The position numbers and the translations under genes are program-made. This document shows, one piece after another, positions 50,702 through 60,040 of a DNA stretch of 64,000 nt. Every line of letters begins with the position of its first letter. Position 1 is the stretch's first letter. The stretch is from Olsenella intestinalis (GTDB lineage: Bacteria; Actinomycetota; Coriobacteriia; Coriobacteriales; Atopobiaceae), in NCBI RefSeq assembly GCF_023276655.1, contig NZ_JALGRK010000002.1, positions 890,433 through 954,432 on the forward strand, in the 5' to 3' direction. The notes beneath the pieces were generated by a model. It was not told the origin of the DNA and ran no database searches. It saw only the letters and a program-made list of their open reading frames with translations.

Positions 50702-51673
50702 CTACCCGCGCAGGTGACGAGCGGCACCGGCGTCGGCTCGCGCGACGGGCGCGTCGGCTGCCCCGGACTCGCCGACACTGCCCTCCGAGGCCTTGCGACG
50801 GGCGATCACGATGAGGGCCGCCAGGGCGACAACGAGCGCAAGCGTTGCCGCAAGGCTACCCTCGACGCCCATCTTGCCCCCGGAGATGAGCGCACTGCCC
50901 TGCGCGGTGCTGCTCATGAGCGTAGTCGTGGGGTCGGGCGATACGCCGCTGACGTTCACGCCGAAGACGTTGCCCTGGAAGAAGTTCCAAGCCGCATGGA
51001 TGGCCGTCGCGGCCCAGATGCGGTCGGTCAAGAACGTCACGATGCCGAGGATCGCGGCAAGCATGAAGAGGTTGATGAACGCAACCGGTCCGTAGCCGCT
51101 GTTGATGTGGTGATGAAGGGAGAACAAGAGAGAAGAGGCTATGACCGCAATCCACGGCCCGTTCCTTCGCGCGACCGCCATCATGAACGATCCGCGGTAC
51201 ATGACCTCCTCGCCGAACGACTGGAACAGGTAAACCAGGAGCATTCCCACGAAGCTCGCTGCCTGGGTATCCTGGACAGTGACCTTAACGTCAAAACCGC
51301 CGAGGAGCGTGGCTATGAGCCACCCCCCCCCCATCACAATCGCGCCTGCGGCAAATCCGCAGCCAAGTCCCCGAAGAATCTTTCCTGCAGGCGAGAAGCG
51401 TACGCCAACGTCCGCCGGGCGCATATGCTCCCAAATGAGGGAATAGGCAATTGCGACAAGGCCGATGAGGCCAATGCTGAGAAGCCAGAGCACATCGCGA
51501 CTGACAAAGCGATCAAGCCCATGCGAGTAAGCCGCCCAGGCGACCCTTTGCGTCAGAGAATCGGCAGCCTTGATGACAAGCAGGAACTTGATGACCTCGA
51601 TGATCGCATTCCAGCCGAGGCCGTTCTTCCGAGCGCGACGTAGCAGCTCGGAACCCTCAAATAGCTCTCTCAT
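50702..51673 (-). CDS. CPBP-family intramembrane metalloprotease-like protein
   Basis: A 323-residue membrane protein with about eight helices. The CPBP/Abi motifs are present: FQSFGEEVMYRGSF (Glu-Glu...Arg), SLLFSLHHH (His) and AIHAAWNFFQGNVFG (His...Asn). Such proteins process CAAX-like substrates, protect against bacteriocins or regulate signalling; the role here is unknown. The ATG at 51673 has AGAGGGG 8 bases upstream. The C-terminal tail is Ala-rich and charged. Codon use is slightly less GC-biased than its neighbours in the N-terminal half. Confidence 0.82.
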   Translation of the reverse strand: MRELFEGSELLRRARKNGLGWNAIIEVIKFLLVIKAADSLTQRVAWAAYSHGLDRFVSRDVLWLLSIGLIGLVAIAYSLIWEHMRPADVGVRFSPAGKILRGLGCGFAAGAIVMGGGWLIATLLGGFDVKVTVQDTQAASFVGMLLVYLFQSFGEEVMYRGSFMMAVARRNGPWIAVIASSLLFSLHHHINSGYGPVAFINLFMLAAILGIVTFLTDRIWAATAIHAAWNFFQGNVFGVNVSGVSPDPTTTLMSSTAQGSALISGGKMGVEGSLAATLALVVALAALIVIARRKASEGSVGESGAADAPVARADAGAARHLRG

Positions 51674-51790
51674 TAAAATCCCCTCTTTGAACGCCTGCAA
51701 GATGACGCACGCTCGATGTGGCTCTCCAAGGGGGCCAGAATCCATTCGTGCAAATGTTTAAAGAAAGTATATGCCAGGAGGTCGCGAACA

Positions 51791-51833
51791 TGAAAACGGC
51801 ACCTCCCCAGAACTGTTCCGAGGCGGTGCCGTT
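51791..51833 (-). terminator. terminator behind uvrA
   Basis: AACGGCACC pairs exactly with GGTGCCGTT (about 21-base loop that can fold further), followed by TTC on the minus strand, 35 bases behind uvrA. Confidence 0.65.
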
Positions 51834-51867
51834 GCGCGAGGACCCATATCGCGCAGGGAGGCGAGGG

Positions 51868-54762
51868 CTACTTCCTGCGACCCCTCATCCTCTCGCGGTC
51901 GCGCTCGAGGATCGGCGCGAGGTACTTGCCCGTGTAGGAGCCCTCGACCTTGCAGACCTTCTCGGGCGTGCCGTAGGCGACGATCGTGCCGCCGCCCTCG
52001 CCGCCCTCGGGACCGAGGTCGATGATGCGGTCCGCCATCTTGATGACGTCGAGGTTGTGCTCGATCACGAGCACGGTGTTGCCCGCGTCGACAAGCTTCT
52101 CGAGCACCTCGATCAGCATGCGCACGTCCTCGAAGTGCAGGCCGGTCGTCGGCTCGTCCAGGATGTAGAAGGTCTTGCCGGTCTGCTGGCGGTGCAGCTC
52201 CTTGGCGAGCTTGACGCGCTGCGCCTCGCCTCCGGAGAGCGTGGTCGCGCTCTGGCCGAGGTGGATGTAGCCGAGGCCCACGTCATAGAGGGTCTGGAGC
52301 TTCTTCTTGACGCGCGGGATGTTCGAGAAGAACGCGAGCGCCTCGGTGACCGTCATATCGAGCACGTCCGAGATCGACTTGCCGTGGTAGGTGACCTCGA
52401 GCGTCTCGCGGTTGTAGCGGTGCCCGTGGCAGACCTCGCACGGCACGTAGATGTCAGGCAGGAAGTTCATCTCGATCTTGATCTGGCCGTCGCCCTTGCA
52501 GGCCTCGCAGCGACCACCCGGCACGTTGAACGAGAAGCGCCCGGCCGAGTAGCCGCGGGCGCGCGACTCGGGCGTCGACGCGAAGAGATTGCGCAGGTCG
52601 TCCCAGAGCCCGATGTAGGTCGCGGGGTTCGAGCGCGGCGTGCGGCCGATGGGGCTCTGGTCGATGTCGATGACCTTGTCGATGAGCTTGTGGCCTTCGT
52701 CGTCGAAGATGCCCTCCACCTTGCGGAACGGCCCGACGAAGCGACTCGAGTTCTGGACCTCGTTGGTGAGCAGCGGCGCGATCGTGTCCGTCACGAGCGA
52801 CGACTTGCCCGAGCCCGAGACGCCCGTGACGACCGTCAGCGTTCCAAACTCGACCTTGGCCGAGACGTTCTTCAGGTTGTTGGCACGGCATCCCGAGATC
52901 TTGAACGCGCCGCGGCGCGGGTTGCGTCTCTTCTCGGGCAGCTCGATCATGCGCTTGCCCGTGAGGTAGGCGCCCGTGAGCGAGTCCGGGTTGCGCTCGA
53001 TCTCGGCGGGCGTGCCGGCGGCCACCACGGCGCCGCCCAGCTCGCCGGCGCCCGGCCCCATGTCGATCACGTAGTCGGCCGCGCGGATCGTGTCCTCGTC
53101 GTGCTCGACGACCAGCACGGTGTTGCCCTGGTCGCGCAGGCGCCGAAGCGTCTCGATCAGGCGGTCGTTGTCGCGCTGGTGCAGGCCGATCGACGGCTCG
53201 TCCAGGATGTAGAGGACGCCCATGAGCCCGGCGCCGATCTGCGTCGCCAGGCGGATGCGCTGCGCCTCGCCGCCCGATAGCGTCGTGGCCGCGCGGCTCA
53301 GCGTCAGGTAGTCCAGGCCCACGTTCACCATGAAGCGCAGGCGCGCCACGATCTCCTTCACGATCGGCCCGCCGATGAGGTGCTGCCTCTCCGTGAGCTG
53401 CAGACGCTCGAAGAACTCGAGGCTCTCGCGGCACGACAGGTCGCAGACCTCCTGGATGTTGCGCTCGCCCACGGTGACCGAGAGGTACTCGGGCTTCAGG
53501 CGCGCGCCGTGGCACGTGGGGCACGGCACCTCGCGGATGAACTTGTCGAGCTTGGCCTTCACGTTCTCCGACGTGGTCTCCTGGTACTTCTCGAAGATGA
53601 TCGAGCGGATGCCCGAGAACTTGGTGAACCAGTACGTGTCGCGCCCGTCGCGCGTGTGGTAGTCCACGCGAACCTTGGTCTGGCCAAGGCCGTCGAGAAG
53701 AGCGTTGCGCGTCTTCCTCGACAGGTCCTCCCAGGCCGTGTCCGGGTCCTCCCCCATGTGGCGCACGACCGCGGCGAACACCTGCGGGTAGTAGTTGGAC
53801 CTGCTGAAGTACGAGCCGAACGCCCCTTCCGACACCGGAAGCGTCGGATCCTCGATGAGCGCCTCGGCGTCCACCGTGCGCCTCGTGCCGATGCCGTCGC
53901 AGTCGGGGCAGGCGCCGTAGGGCGCGTTGAACGAGAAGTCCCTCGGCTGCAGGTCGTCGATCGAGTGGCCGTGCTCGGGGCAGGCCAGCGCGAGCGAGTA
54001 CTGCAGCAGCTCTCCCTCCGTCCCCTCGGGCGCGTCACGATCGGGCAGCAGGTAGAACCCCACGCGCCCGCTCGCGAGCTTGGTCGCCTGCTCGACGGCC
54101 TCGGCGATGCGGCCCAGCGAGTTCTCGCGGATCACGATGCGGTCGACCACGACCTCGATCGAGTGCTTGTACTTCTTGTCGAGCTTGATCTCCTCGTCGA
54201 GCTCGCGCACCTCGCCGTCCACGCGCACGCGAGAGAAGCCCTCGCGCCTCAGGTCCTCGAGCAGCTTCGTGTACTCGCCCTTGCGCCCGAGCACGACCGG
54301 GGCCAGGACGTAGGCCCTTCTCCCCTGCCCCGCCTCGAGCACCTTGTCGGCCACCTGGTCGGTCGTCTGGCGGCTGATGGGCCGGCCGCACTCGGGGCAG
54401 TGCGGCGTGCCGATGCGCGCGAACAGCAGGCGCAGGTAGTCGTAGATCTCGGTCACGGTGCCCACCGTCGAGCGCGGGTTTCGGCTCGTGGTCTTCTGGT
54501 CGATCGAGACGGCCGGCGACAGGCCGTCGATCGAGTCGAGGTCGGGCTTGTCCATCTGCCCCAGGAACATGCGCGCGTAGCTCGACAGCGACTCCACGTA
54601 GCGGCGCTGCCCCTCGGCGTAGATCGTGTCGAACGCGAGACTCGACTTGCCCGAGCCCGACAGCCCCGTGATGACCACGAGCTTGTCGCGCGGGATGGTG
54701 ACGTCGATGTCGCGCAGGTTGTGCTCGCGCGCCCCGCGGATGACGATGGAATCAGATGCCAT
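51868..54762 (-). CDS. uvrA: excinuclease ABC subunit UvrA
   Basis: The damage-recognising ATPase of nucleotide excision repair, 964 residues. The two ABC units are visible: Walker [10 protein letters not shown] near residue 32 and GVSGSGKSS in the second half, signature [12 protein letters not shown] and [12 protein letters not shown], and Walker B with [12 protein letters not shown] and [13 protein letters not shown]. Zinc-finger cysteine pairs occur in [34 protein letters not shown] and CEVCHG. I chose the ATG at 54762 (AGGAAG upstream, start [10 protein letters not shown]); the frame continues 13 codons further. Confidence 0.96.
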   Translation of the reverse strand: MASDSIVIRGAREHNLRDIDVTIPRDKLVVITGLSGSGKSSLAFDTIYAEGQRRYVESLSSYARMFLGQMDKPDLDSIDGLSPAVSIDQKTTSRNPRSTVGTVTEIYDYLRLLFARIGTPHCPECGRPISRQTTDQVADKVLEAGQGRRAYVLAPVVLGRKGEYTKLLEDLRREGFSRVRVDGEVRELDEEIKLDKKYKHSIEVVVDRIVIRENSLGRIAEAVEQATKLASGRVGFYLLPDRDAPEGTEGELLQYSLALACPEHGHSIDDLQPRDFSFNAPYGACPDCDGIGTRRTVDAEALIEDPTLPVSEGAFGSYFSRSNYYPQVFAAVVRHMGEDPDTAWEDLSRKTRNALLDGLGQTKVRVDYHTRDGRDTYWFTKFSGIRSIIFEKYQETTSENVKAKLDKFIREVPCPTCHGARLKPEYLSVTVGERNIQEVCDLSCRESLEFFERLQLTERQHLIGGPIVKEIVARLRFMVNVGLDYLTLSRAATTLSGGEAQRIRLATQIGAGLMGVLYILDEPSIGLHQRDNDRLIETLRRLRDQGNTVLVVEHDEDTIRAADYVIDMGPGAGELGGAVVAAGTPAEIERNPDSLTGAYLTGKRMIELPEKRRNPRRGAFKISGCRANNLKNVSAKVEFGTLTVVTGVSGSGKSSLVTDTIAPLLTNEVQNSSRFVGPFRKVEGIFDDEGHKLIDKVIDIDQSPIGRTPRSNPATYIGLWDDLRNLFASTPESRARGYSAGRFSFNVPGGRCEACKGDGQIKIEMNFLPDIYVPCEVCHGHRYNRETLEVTYHGKSISDVLDMTVTEALAFFSNIPRVKKKLQTLYDVGLGYIHLGQSATTLSGGEAQRVKLAKELHRQQTGKTFYILDEPTTGLHFEDVRMLIEVLEKLVDAGNTVLVIEHNLDVIKMADRIIDLGPEGGEGGGTIVAYGTPEKVCKVEGSYTGKYLAPILERDRERMRGRRK

Positions 54763-54981
54763 GGCACTTCCTCGCTCGATGCGGGCTGCGCCCGCGCTCA
54801 TATGTTGTCTTGCGACTATCGTTTACCAGTCTAGCAAGGCGGGCCCGCGTCGGGACCCACGCACGCATTCTACCCGTTTTCGACCGAATTAGAACACGTG
54901 TTTGGTCGCATGTGAAGCCGCCGAGAAGAGCCTCGTCCTCCCCCGCGAGCGCACTCCCGCACGCACCGCACAGCGCCCCGG

Positions 54982-56202
54982 CTACCACGCGAGATCGGTG
55001 GCATGGGCGGGCCTCGGATTGACCGTCACCTCGTGCATACGGCCGTCCCTCATGCGCACCACGCGGTCGGCCATGCGGCAGATCTCCTCGTTGTGCGTGA
55101 CCATGACCATCGTGGTGCCGTCGCGCACGACCTCCTCCATCACCTGGAGGACCTCGATGCTCGTCGCGTAGTCGAGGGCCGCCGTCGGCTCGTCGGCCAG
55201 GATCAGGCGCGGCCGCTTCACGAGCGCGCGGGCGATCGAGACGCGCTGCTGCTGGCCGCCCGACATCTGGTTCGGGTAGTTGTCCTTGCGCTCGGCGAGG
55301 CCCACGACCTCGAGGGCCTCGGCCGCGTCCATCGGCCGGTCGACGAGCTCGCCGATGAGCCGCAGGTTCTGCAGGGCCGTGAGGTTGGGCATGAGGTTGT
55401 AGCTCTGGAAGATGAACCCCACGTTGTCGCGGCGGTACTCCGTCATCTCGTCGGGCGTGGCGCTCGTGAGGTCGCGCCCCAGGTAGCTGACCGATCCCGA
55501 GGTGGCCTGGTCCATCCCGCCGATGATGTTGAGCAGGGTCGACTTGCCGCAGCCGCTCTCGCCGAGAAGGACGAGGAACTCGCCGTCGTACACGTCCAGG
55601 TTCACGCCCTTGAGCACCTTGGTCACGACGTCGCCGTTCTGGAACTCGCGCGTGATGTCGCGCAGCTCCATGATGGGGGTGCCGGGGTTCCAGGGCCGAG
55701 AGATGGCCTCCTTCTCGTCGATGGCGATCTCGGCCATCATGGCCATGATCTCCATCACGTCGGCAGCCTCGTCGGCAAACTCTCCGCGCTCATGGCCGTT
55801 GACGAACTGGACGACGCCACGGTGGTCGGACCCGCTCGCAAAGGGCACGCAGACCATCGAGGCGACGGGCATGCCCTTGAAGTCGATCGCGGTTTCGACG
55901 TCCTGGAGCGCGTCGAAGGCGAGCAGTCTCTCGGCCTGCTGCGACGAGAAGACCCGTCCCACCGCGCCGTGGCCCGGCGCGTGGCTGCGACTCGTCAGGT
56001 CGACCGGGCCGATCCAAAAGTAGGGGTGAAGCTCGCCGTCGCCCCTCGCGTCCATGTACCAGATGACGGCAGACTCCGCACCGGACCGGTCGACGATCAC
56101 CCTCAGCGAGGACCTGATGGCCTCGTCGATCGTGGGCGCGTTCGCAATGACGCCCTGGACGGCGCCAATCGCCTTGAAGTACTCGAGACCTGCCTTGTCC
56201 AT
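54982..56202 (-). CDS. GAF domain fused to a LolD/MacB-type ABC ATPase
   Basis: A 406-residue fusion. Residues about 20-170 form a GAF domain ([40 protein letters not shown]). Residues about 180-400 form an ABC ATPase of the MacB/LolD/FtsE type: Walker [27 protein letters not shown], signature [14 protein letters not shown], Walker [13 protein letters not shown] and switch His VTHNEEI. No permease gene is adjacent, and none of the FtsX type is in the window. I chose the ATG at 56202 (GAGGTGG 7 bases upstream). It is divergent from the tetR gene and may be controlled by it. A small molecule may gate the ATPase through GAF. Confidence 0.85.
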   Translation of the reverse strand: MDKAGLEYFKAIGAVQGVIANAPTIDEAIRSSLRVIVDRSGAESAVIWYMDARGDGELHPYFWIGPVDLTSRSHAPGHGAVGRVFSSQQAERLLAFDALQDVETAIDFKGMPVASMVCVPFASGSDHRGVVQFVNGHERGEFADEAADVMEIMAMMAEIAIDEKEAISRPWNPGTPIMELRDITREFQNGDVVTKVLKGVNLDVYDGEFLVLLGESGCGKSTLLNIIGGMDQATSGSVSYLGRDLTSATPDEMTEYRRDNVGFIFQSYNLMPNLTALQNLRLIGELVDRPMDAAEALEVVGLAERKDNYPNQMSGGQQQRVSIARALVKRPRLILADEPTAALDYATSIEVLQVMEEVVRDGTTMVMVTHNEEICRMADRVVRMRDGRMHEVTVNPRPAHATDLAW

Positions 56203-56399
56203 GTGCGCACCACCTCTGACGATCCGTCCACGGATGCCTGGCGCGCGGGCGCCGGCTCGCGATGGGCCGGGTGTGCCGATAGAGACGCTCGGATGCAGCG
56301 TAGCACAGGGCCCGATGCCCATTGGCACCCCATAGGACGTGCGGCGACACATGGCATCGGAGCGCGTCAGAGCGGAGCGGCACGCGCGGGTGCCGCGTT

Positions 56400-56421
56400 G
56401 GACACATTGTCGAAAGTGTCC
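56400..56421. promoter_or_regulatory. inverted repeat with GGACAC half-sites
   Basis: GGACAC-N10-GTGTCC lies between the GAF-ABC and tetR genes. It shares the GACAC core with the second palindrome at 56461-56473, so both may bind the same TetR dimer. Confidence 0.5.
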
Positions 56422-56422
56422 A

Positions 56423-56473
56423 TTGCCCCAGAGGGTCGCAAAGCAGATACTGATTGATGTTGACACAGTGTCA
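56423..56473 (+). promoter_or_regulatory. tetR promoter with palindromic operator
   Basis: TTGCCC (56423-56428) and GATACT (56446-56451) are 17 bases apart. TGACACAGTGTCA, a perfect palindrome (56461-56473), begins about 10 bases behind the -10 box, at the expected transcription start, and would fit autorepression. Confidence 0.6.
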
Positions 56474-56506
56474 GCACGTTCGACCAGCACCGAAGAAAGG
56501 TCCACC

Positions 56507-57091
56507 GTGGAGTCCACGTCCGTGGCCGAGTCCCGCAAGGCCCAGATCATCACGTCGGCCAAGGCGCTCTACGAGGAGCGCGGCATCGAGCACACCTCGG
56601 TGCGCGACATCGCTCGCGAGGCAAAGATTTCGCGCAGCCTCTTCTACCACTACTTCTCCTGCAAGGAGGACGTGACCGACGCCATCCTCGACGCGTACGT
56701 GACGGGCTTCATCTCAGCCATCCGCACCTGGAACGAGGCGCGCGTCCCAGGCGACGTCTCGGGGGCCCTGCGCGAGTGCACCCGCATGCTCCGCGCGCAC
56801 CTCTTTGACGACGACGGGTTCAGGACCGACCTTCTGAAGAGCAACAACGCTCTTCTCTACCAGCAGTTCACCCAGCGCGTGGCCGAGTCGCTCGCGCGCT
56901 ACCTCACCGACACCACCGGGCGCGACTACGCCAAGCGCCACAAGGTCGAGATCCGCCACATGTACGAGGAGTTCTACCTGCTCGTCACCGGGCTCATCGG
57001 GTACCTGCGCTACAACCCCGACGCCTCGGAGGAGCTGATCTCGGACCTGATAGCCGACACGCTCCACCTCGACCTCTCACCTCAGAACTAA
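56507..57091 (+). CDS. TetR/AcrR-family transcriptional regulator
   Basis: A 194-residue repressor. Residues about 12-60 are a TetR helix-turn-helix (AQIITSAKALYEERGIEHTS, VRDIAREAKISRSLFYHYF). The remaining residues are the helical ligand-binding domain. I chose GTG 56507 because AAAGG is 6 bases upstream; the open frame reaches back to 56339 across the promoter and operator, which speaks against that longer start. It is followed after 56 bases by a membrane protein gene and stands divergent to the GAF-ABC gene; either could be its target. Confidence 0.88.
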   Translation: MESTSVAESRKAQIITSAKALYEERGIEHTSVRDIAREAKISRSLFYHYFSCKEDVTDAILDAYVTGFISAIRTWNEARVPGDVSGALRECTRMLRAHLFDDDGFRTDLLKSNNALLYQQFTQRVAESLARYLTDTTGRDYAKRHKVEIRHMYEEFYLLVTGLIGYLRYNPDASEELISDLIADTLHLDLSPQN

Positions 57092-57147
57092 GCCGCGACG
57101 CGGCTGTTCATAGCAAGACGGTACGCACCAAAAGGAAGGAATCCGAA

Positions 57148-58149
57148 ATGTTGTTTGACCACAGCGTCAACCTCCCGTTCCAGCTCCTGGGCTGGGTGCT
57201 GGTCTTCGTCGGCCTCATCCTGCTCAACGAGTTCGCCCGCCGCTCCAAGGTCGGCGGCCTCATCGTCTTCGGCGCCGCTCCGATTGCGATGACCATCTAC
57301 TGCATCGCCATCGCCATCGGCGTGTCGCAGGGCCAGGACTGGGCCATCAACAACCCCACGCACGTCTACCAGAACAGCTGGTTCCACTACGCCAAGGTCT
57401 ACGCCGCCCTCACCGGCTGCATCGGCTTCATGGTCATCAAGTACAAGTGGGGCTCCCTCGGCAAGGCCCACTGGTTCCGCGCCTTCCCGTTCGTGATCGT
57501 CGCGATCAACATCCTGATCGCCGTCGTCTCGGACTTCGAGAGCGCCTCGCACTTCTTCGCCGCTGGCGGCACCAACCCCATCACGTGGGTCACCTCCGAG
57601 GGCGTCACGCAGATCGGTGGCTGGAACAACGTCTTCAACGGCATCGCCGGCCTCATCAACATCTTCTGCATGACCGCCTGGTGGAGCGTCTACAGCTCCA
57701 AGGACGAGCACGACATGCTCTGGCCTGACATGACCTGGGTCTTCATCGTCGCCTACGACCTCTGGAACTTCTGCTACACCTACAACTGCCTGCCGACCCA
57801 CGCCTGGTTCTGCGGCCTCGCCCTCCTGCTCGCCCCCACCGTGGCCAACGCCCTCTGGAACAAGGGCGGCTGGATCCAGAACCGTGCGAACACCCTCGCC
57901 ATCTGGTGCATGTTCGCGCAGGTCTTCCCCTACTTCCAGGAGGAGAGCATCTTCGTGACGCACTCGACGCTCGACCCCAACGTGGCGACCGCCGTCTCCG
58001 TCGTCGCCCTCGTGGCCAACGTCGCGGCGATCATCTACATCGCCTACCGCGCCAAGAAGCTCGGCGTGAACCCCTACAAGCAGGACGTCTTCGTCGGCAC
58101 CCGCGACTGGGAGCAGGCGACTGCCCGCCGCGAGGAGATCGCCGCGTAG
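57148..58149 (+). CDS. multi-pass membrane protein of unknown function (DUF5692-like)
   Basis: A 333-residue protein with about nine hydrophobic helices, rich in Trp, Phe and Tyr. Text such as LLNEFARRSKVGGLIVFGAAP near residue 30 and TWVFIVAYDLWNFCYTYNCL near 215 reminds me of the DUF5692 family; the assignment is from memory and not firm. Its codon use is strongly biased to the preferred GC-ending codons, suggesting high expression. It lies behind tetR and ends before a strong terminator. A transport role is possible but not shown. Confidence 0.6.
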   Translation: MLFDHSVNLPFQLLGWVLVFVGLILLNEFARRSKVGGLIVFGAAPIAMTIYCIAIAIGVSQGQDWAINNPTHVYQNSWFHYAKVYAALTGCIGFMVIKYKWGSLGKAHWFRAFPFVIVAINILIAVVSDFESASHFFAAGGTNPITWVTSEGVTQIGGWNNVFNGIAGLINIFCMTAWWSVYSSKDEHDMLWPDMTWVFIVAYDLWNFCYTYNCLPTHAWFCGLALLLAPTVANALWNKGGWIQNRANTLAIWCMFAQVFPYFQEESIFVTHSTLDPNVATAVSVVALVANVAAIIYIAYRAKKLGVNPYKQDVFVGTRDWEQATARREEIAA

Positions 58150-58221
58150 CAGGTCCCGCACACGGGCGCGACGCACCCCGCGACGCGCCCCTGCGTTTCA
58201 CGCAACAGAACGTACCGTCCA

Positions 58222-58256
58222 GGACGGGCCTCTCCAACGGGGCCCGTCCTTCTTCT
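58222..58256 (+). terminator. terminator of the DUF5692-like gene
   Basis: GGACGGGCC and GGCCCGTCC form a stem followed by TTCTTCT, 73 bases behind the stop codon. Confidence 0.8.
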
Positions 58257-58301
58257 AGACTGGACGCATGGCCGCATCAGCCGCACCCGAAGGGGGACGC
58301 C

Positions 58302-59018
58302 ATGCCGCAGAACCGGATGTACCAAGTCTCGACCCTGCAGGCCCTCGCGCTGGGGTACAGCCGTGCCGTCGTGAGCGCGGGCGAGCTTCTCGAGAAGGGC
58401 GACTGCGGCCTCGGCACCTTCACGGGCGTCGACGGCGAGATGATCGTCATGGACGGCCAGTGCTTTCGCGCGGACCAGGACGGCCACGTGAGCGTGGTCG
58501 CGCCCGAAACGGGCATCCCCTTCGCCGCGGTCGCGACCCTCCACGGCGAGCACACCTTCGAGCTGGGCGAGATGGGCGACATCGAGGCCCTGAGGGCCGA
58601 GCTGACCGAGCGCATCGAGGGGCATTTCGGCCTGAACAGCATGCACGTGGCGCGCATCGACGGCGACTTCGAGATGGTCGACGCGCGCTCCGAGAGCCCC
58701 TACCACTCCCACCACGTCACCCTGAAGGAGATCCTCGGCAAGAACCAGAGGGCCTTCGTCTTCGACGACCTGCGCGGCTCGCTCGTGGGCGTCTACTTCC
58801 CCGACTACATGGACGGCATCAACATGCCCGGCTGGCACCTGCACTTCCTCTCCGAGGACCGCACGCTGGGCGGGCACGTCTTCGACATGCGCCTGCGCTC
58901 GGGCACGGCGCGCGTGGACAAGATCTGCAACATGGAGCTGGAGCTGCCGCGCGAGGCGGCCTTCGACACCTACGCGCTCAAGCAGGACCTGCAGGCCGAG
59001 ATCAAGTCCGTGGAGTAG
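58302..59018 (+). CDS. alsD: alpha-acetolactate decarboxylase
   Basis: It converts acetolactate to acetoin, part of pyruvate overflow metabolism. The 238 residues include YQVSTLQALALGYSRAVVSAGELL, LGTFTGVDGEMIVMDG and the Zn-binding GWHLHFLSEDRTLGGHVFD with three His (the third in GGHV). I chose the ATG at 58302, with GGGGGA about 5 bases upstream; the longer frame overlaps the preceding gene. No acetolactate synthase gene is in the window. Confidence 0.93.
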   Translation: MPQNRMYQVSTLQALALGYSRAVVSAGELLEKGDCGLGTFTGVDGEMIVMDGQCFRADQDGHVSVVAPETGIPFAAVATLHGEHTFELGEMGDIEALRAELTERIEGHFGLNSMHVARIDGDFEMVDARSESPYHSHHVTLKEILGKNQRAFVFDDLRGSLVGVYFPDYMDGINMPGWHLHFLSEDRTLGGHVFDMRLRSGTARVDKICNMELELPREAAFDTYALKQDLQAEIKSVE

Positions 59019-59173
59019 GGACGAGAAGAGCCCCCGCGCCGGCGCCGAGGGCGGCGCGTACGCTCCTCTCTGCCATTGAATCCCTCCCATTGGGTAGAAT
59101 CGAAACGTTGCGAAAACGCGGGGCGGCGTGCCCCGATGCCGGCATGCCGGCAATGCATAGAGGAAGGTTTGAC

Positions 59174-60040
59174 ATGGCAGAGTTTGACGAGGAGGCCGTC
59201 CGCAACGACGTGGACAAGGTCTTCGGCAACAGGCCCAAGCACGAGGGGCCCGAGCGGTTCCAGACGAACGCGCATTCGTCGGTCAAGCACGTGATCGGCG
59301 TCATCTCCGGCAAGGGCGGCGTGGGCAAGTCGCTCGTGTGCGGCATCCTGGCGACCGAGCTGCGCAGGCGCGGCCACAAGGTGGGCGTGCTCGACGCCGA
59401 CATCACCGGTCCGTCCATCCCCAAGATGTTCGGCCTGTCGGGCCAGCGCGCCTACGGGCAGAGCGACATGATCATCGCGCCGGAGTCGAAGGCCGGCGTC
59501 AAGATCATGAGCACGAACCTGATCCTGGAGAACGAGAACGACCCCGTGCTGTGGCGCGGCCCCATGCTCATGGGCGCCATCAAGCAGTTCTACGAGGACA
59601 CGCTCTGGGAGGACATCGACTACCTGCTCGTGGACATGCCGCCGGGAACCGGCGACGTGGCGCTCACCGTGTTCCAGAGCCTGCCGATCGAGGGCGTGGT
59701 GATCGTCAGCTCGCCGCAGGACCTCGTGCAGGTCATCGTCGGCAAGGCCATCAAGATGGCCGAGATGATGAGGGTGCCCGTGCTCGGCGTCGTCGAGAAC
59801 ATGAGCTACATGGAGTGCCCCGACTGCGGCAGGCGCCTCGAGCCCTTCGGGCCGAGCCACCTCTCCGAGATCGTGGACGAGTTTGGCGTGGCCGACCTGG
59901 GCCGCATCCCCATCGACCCCGCCGTGGCCGCGAGCTGCGACGACGGCACGTTCGAGTCCGTCGTGCCCGAGGGGCTCATCCCCGAGGCCGTTGCCGCCGT
60001 CGAGGCGGCGGGCGCGCCCTCCGCGACGGTCGAGGGCTAG
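59174..60040 (+). CDS. Mrp/NBP35-family Fe-S cluster carrier ATPase
   Basis: A 288-residue P-loop ATPase of the Mrp/ApbC type, which carries and inserts Fe-S clusters. Walker A is GKGGVGKSL near residue 46, followed by LDADITGPSIPKMFG, the switch II VDMPPGTGDVAL, and the CPDC pair (215-218) that would bind the cluster between two monomers. It lacks the N-terminal MIP18 domain of enterobacterial Mrp, having 35 other residues instead. AGGAAGG lies 6 bases before the ATG. The stop is immediately followed by the next gene. Confidence 0.92.
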   Translation: MAEFDEEAVRNDVDKVFGNRPKHEGPERFQTNAHSSVKHVIGVISGKGGVGKSLVCGILATELRRRGHKVGVLDADITGPSIPKMFGLSGQRAYGQSDMIIAPESKAGVKIMSTNLILENENDPVLWRGPMLMGAIKQFYEDTLWEDIDYLLVDMPPGTGDVALTVFQSLPIEGVVIVSSPQDLVQVIVGKAIKMAEMMRVPVLGVVENMSYMECPDCGRRLEPFGPSHLSEIVDEFGVADLGRIPIDPAVAASCDDGTFESVVPEGLIPEAVAAVEAAGAPSATVEG

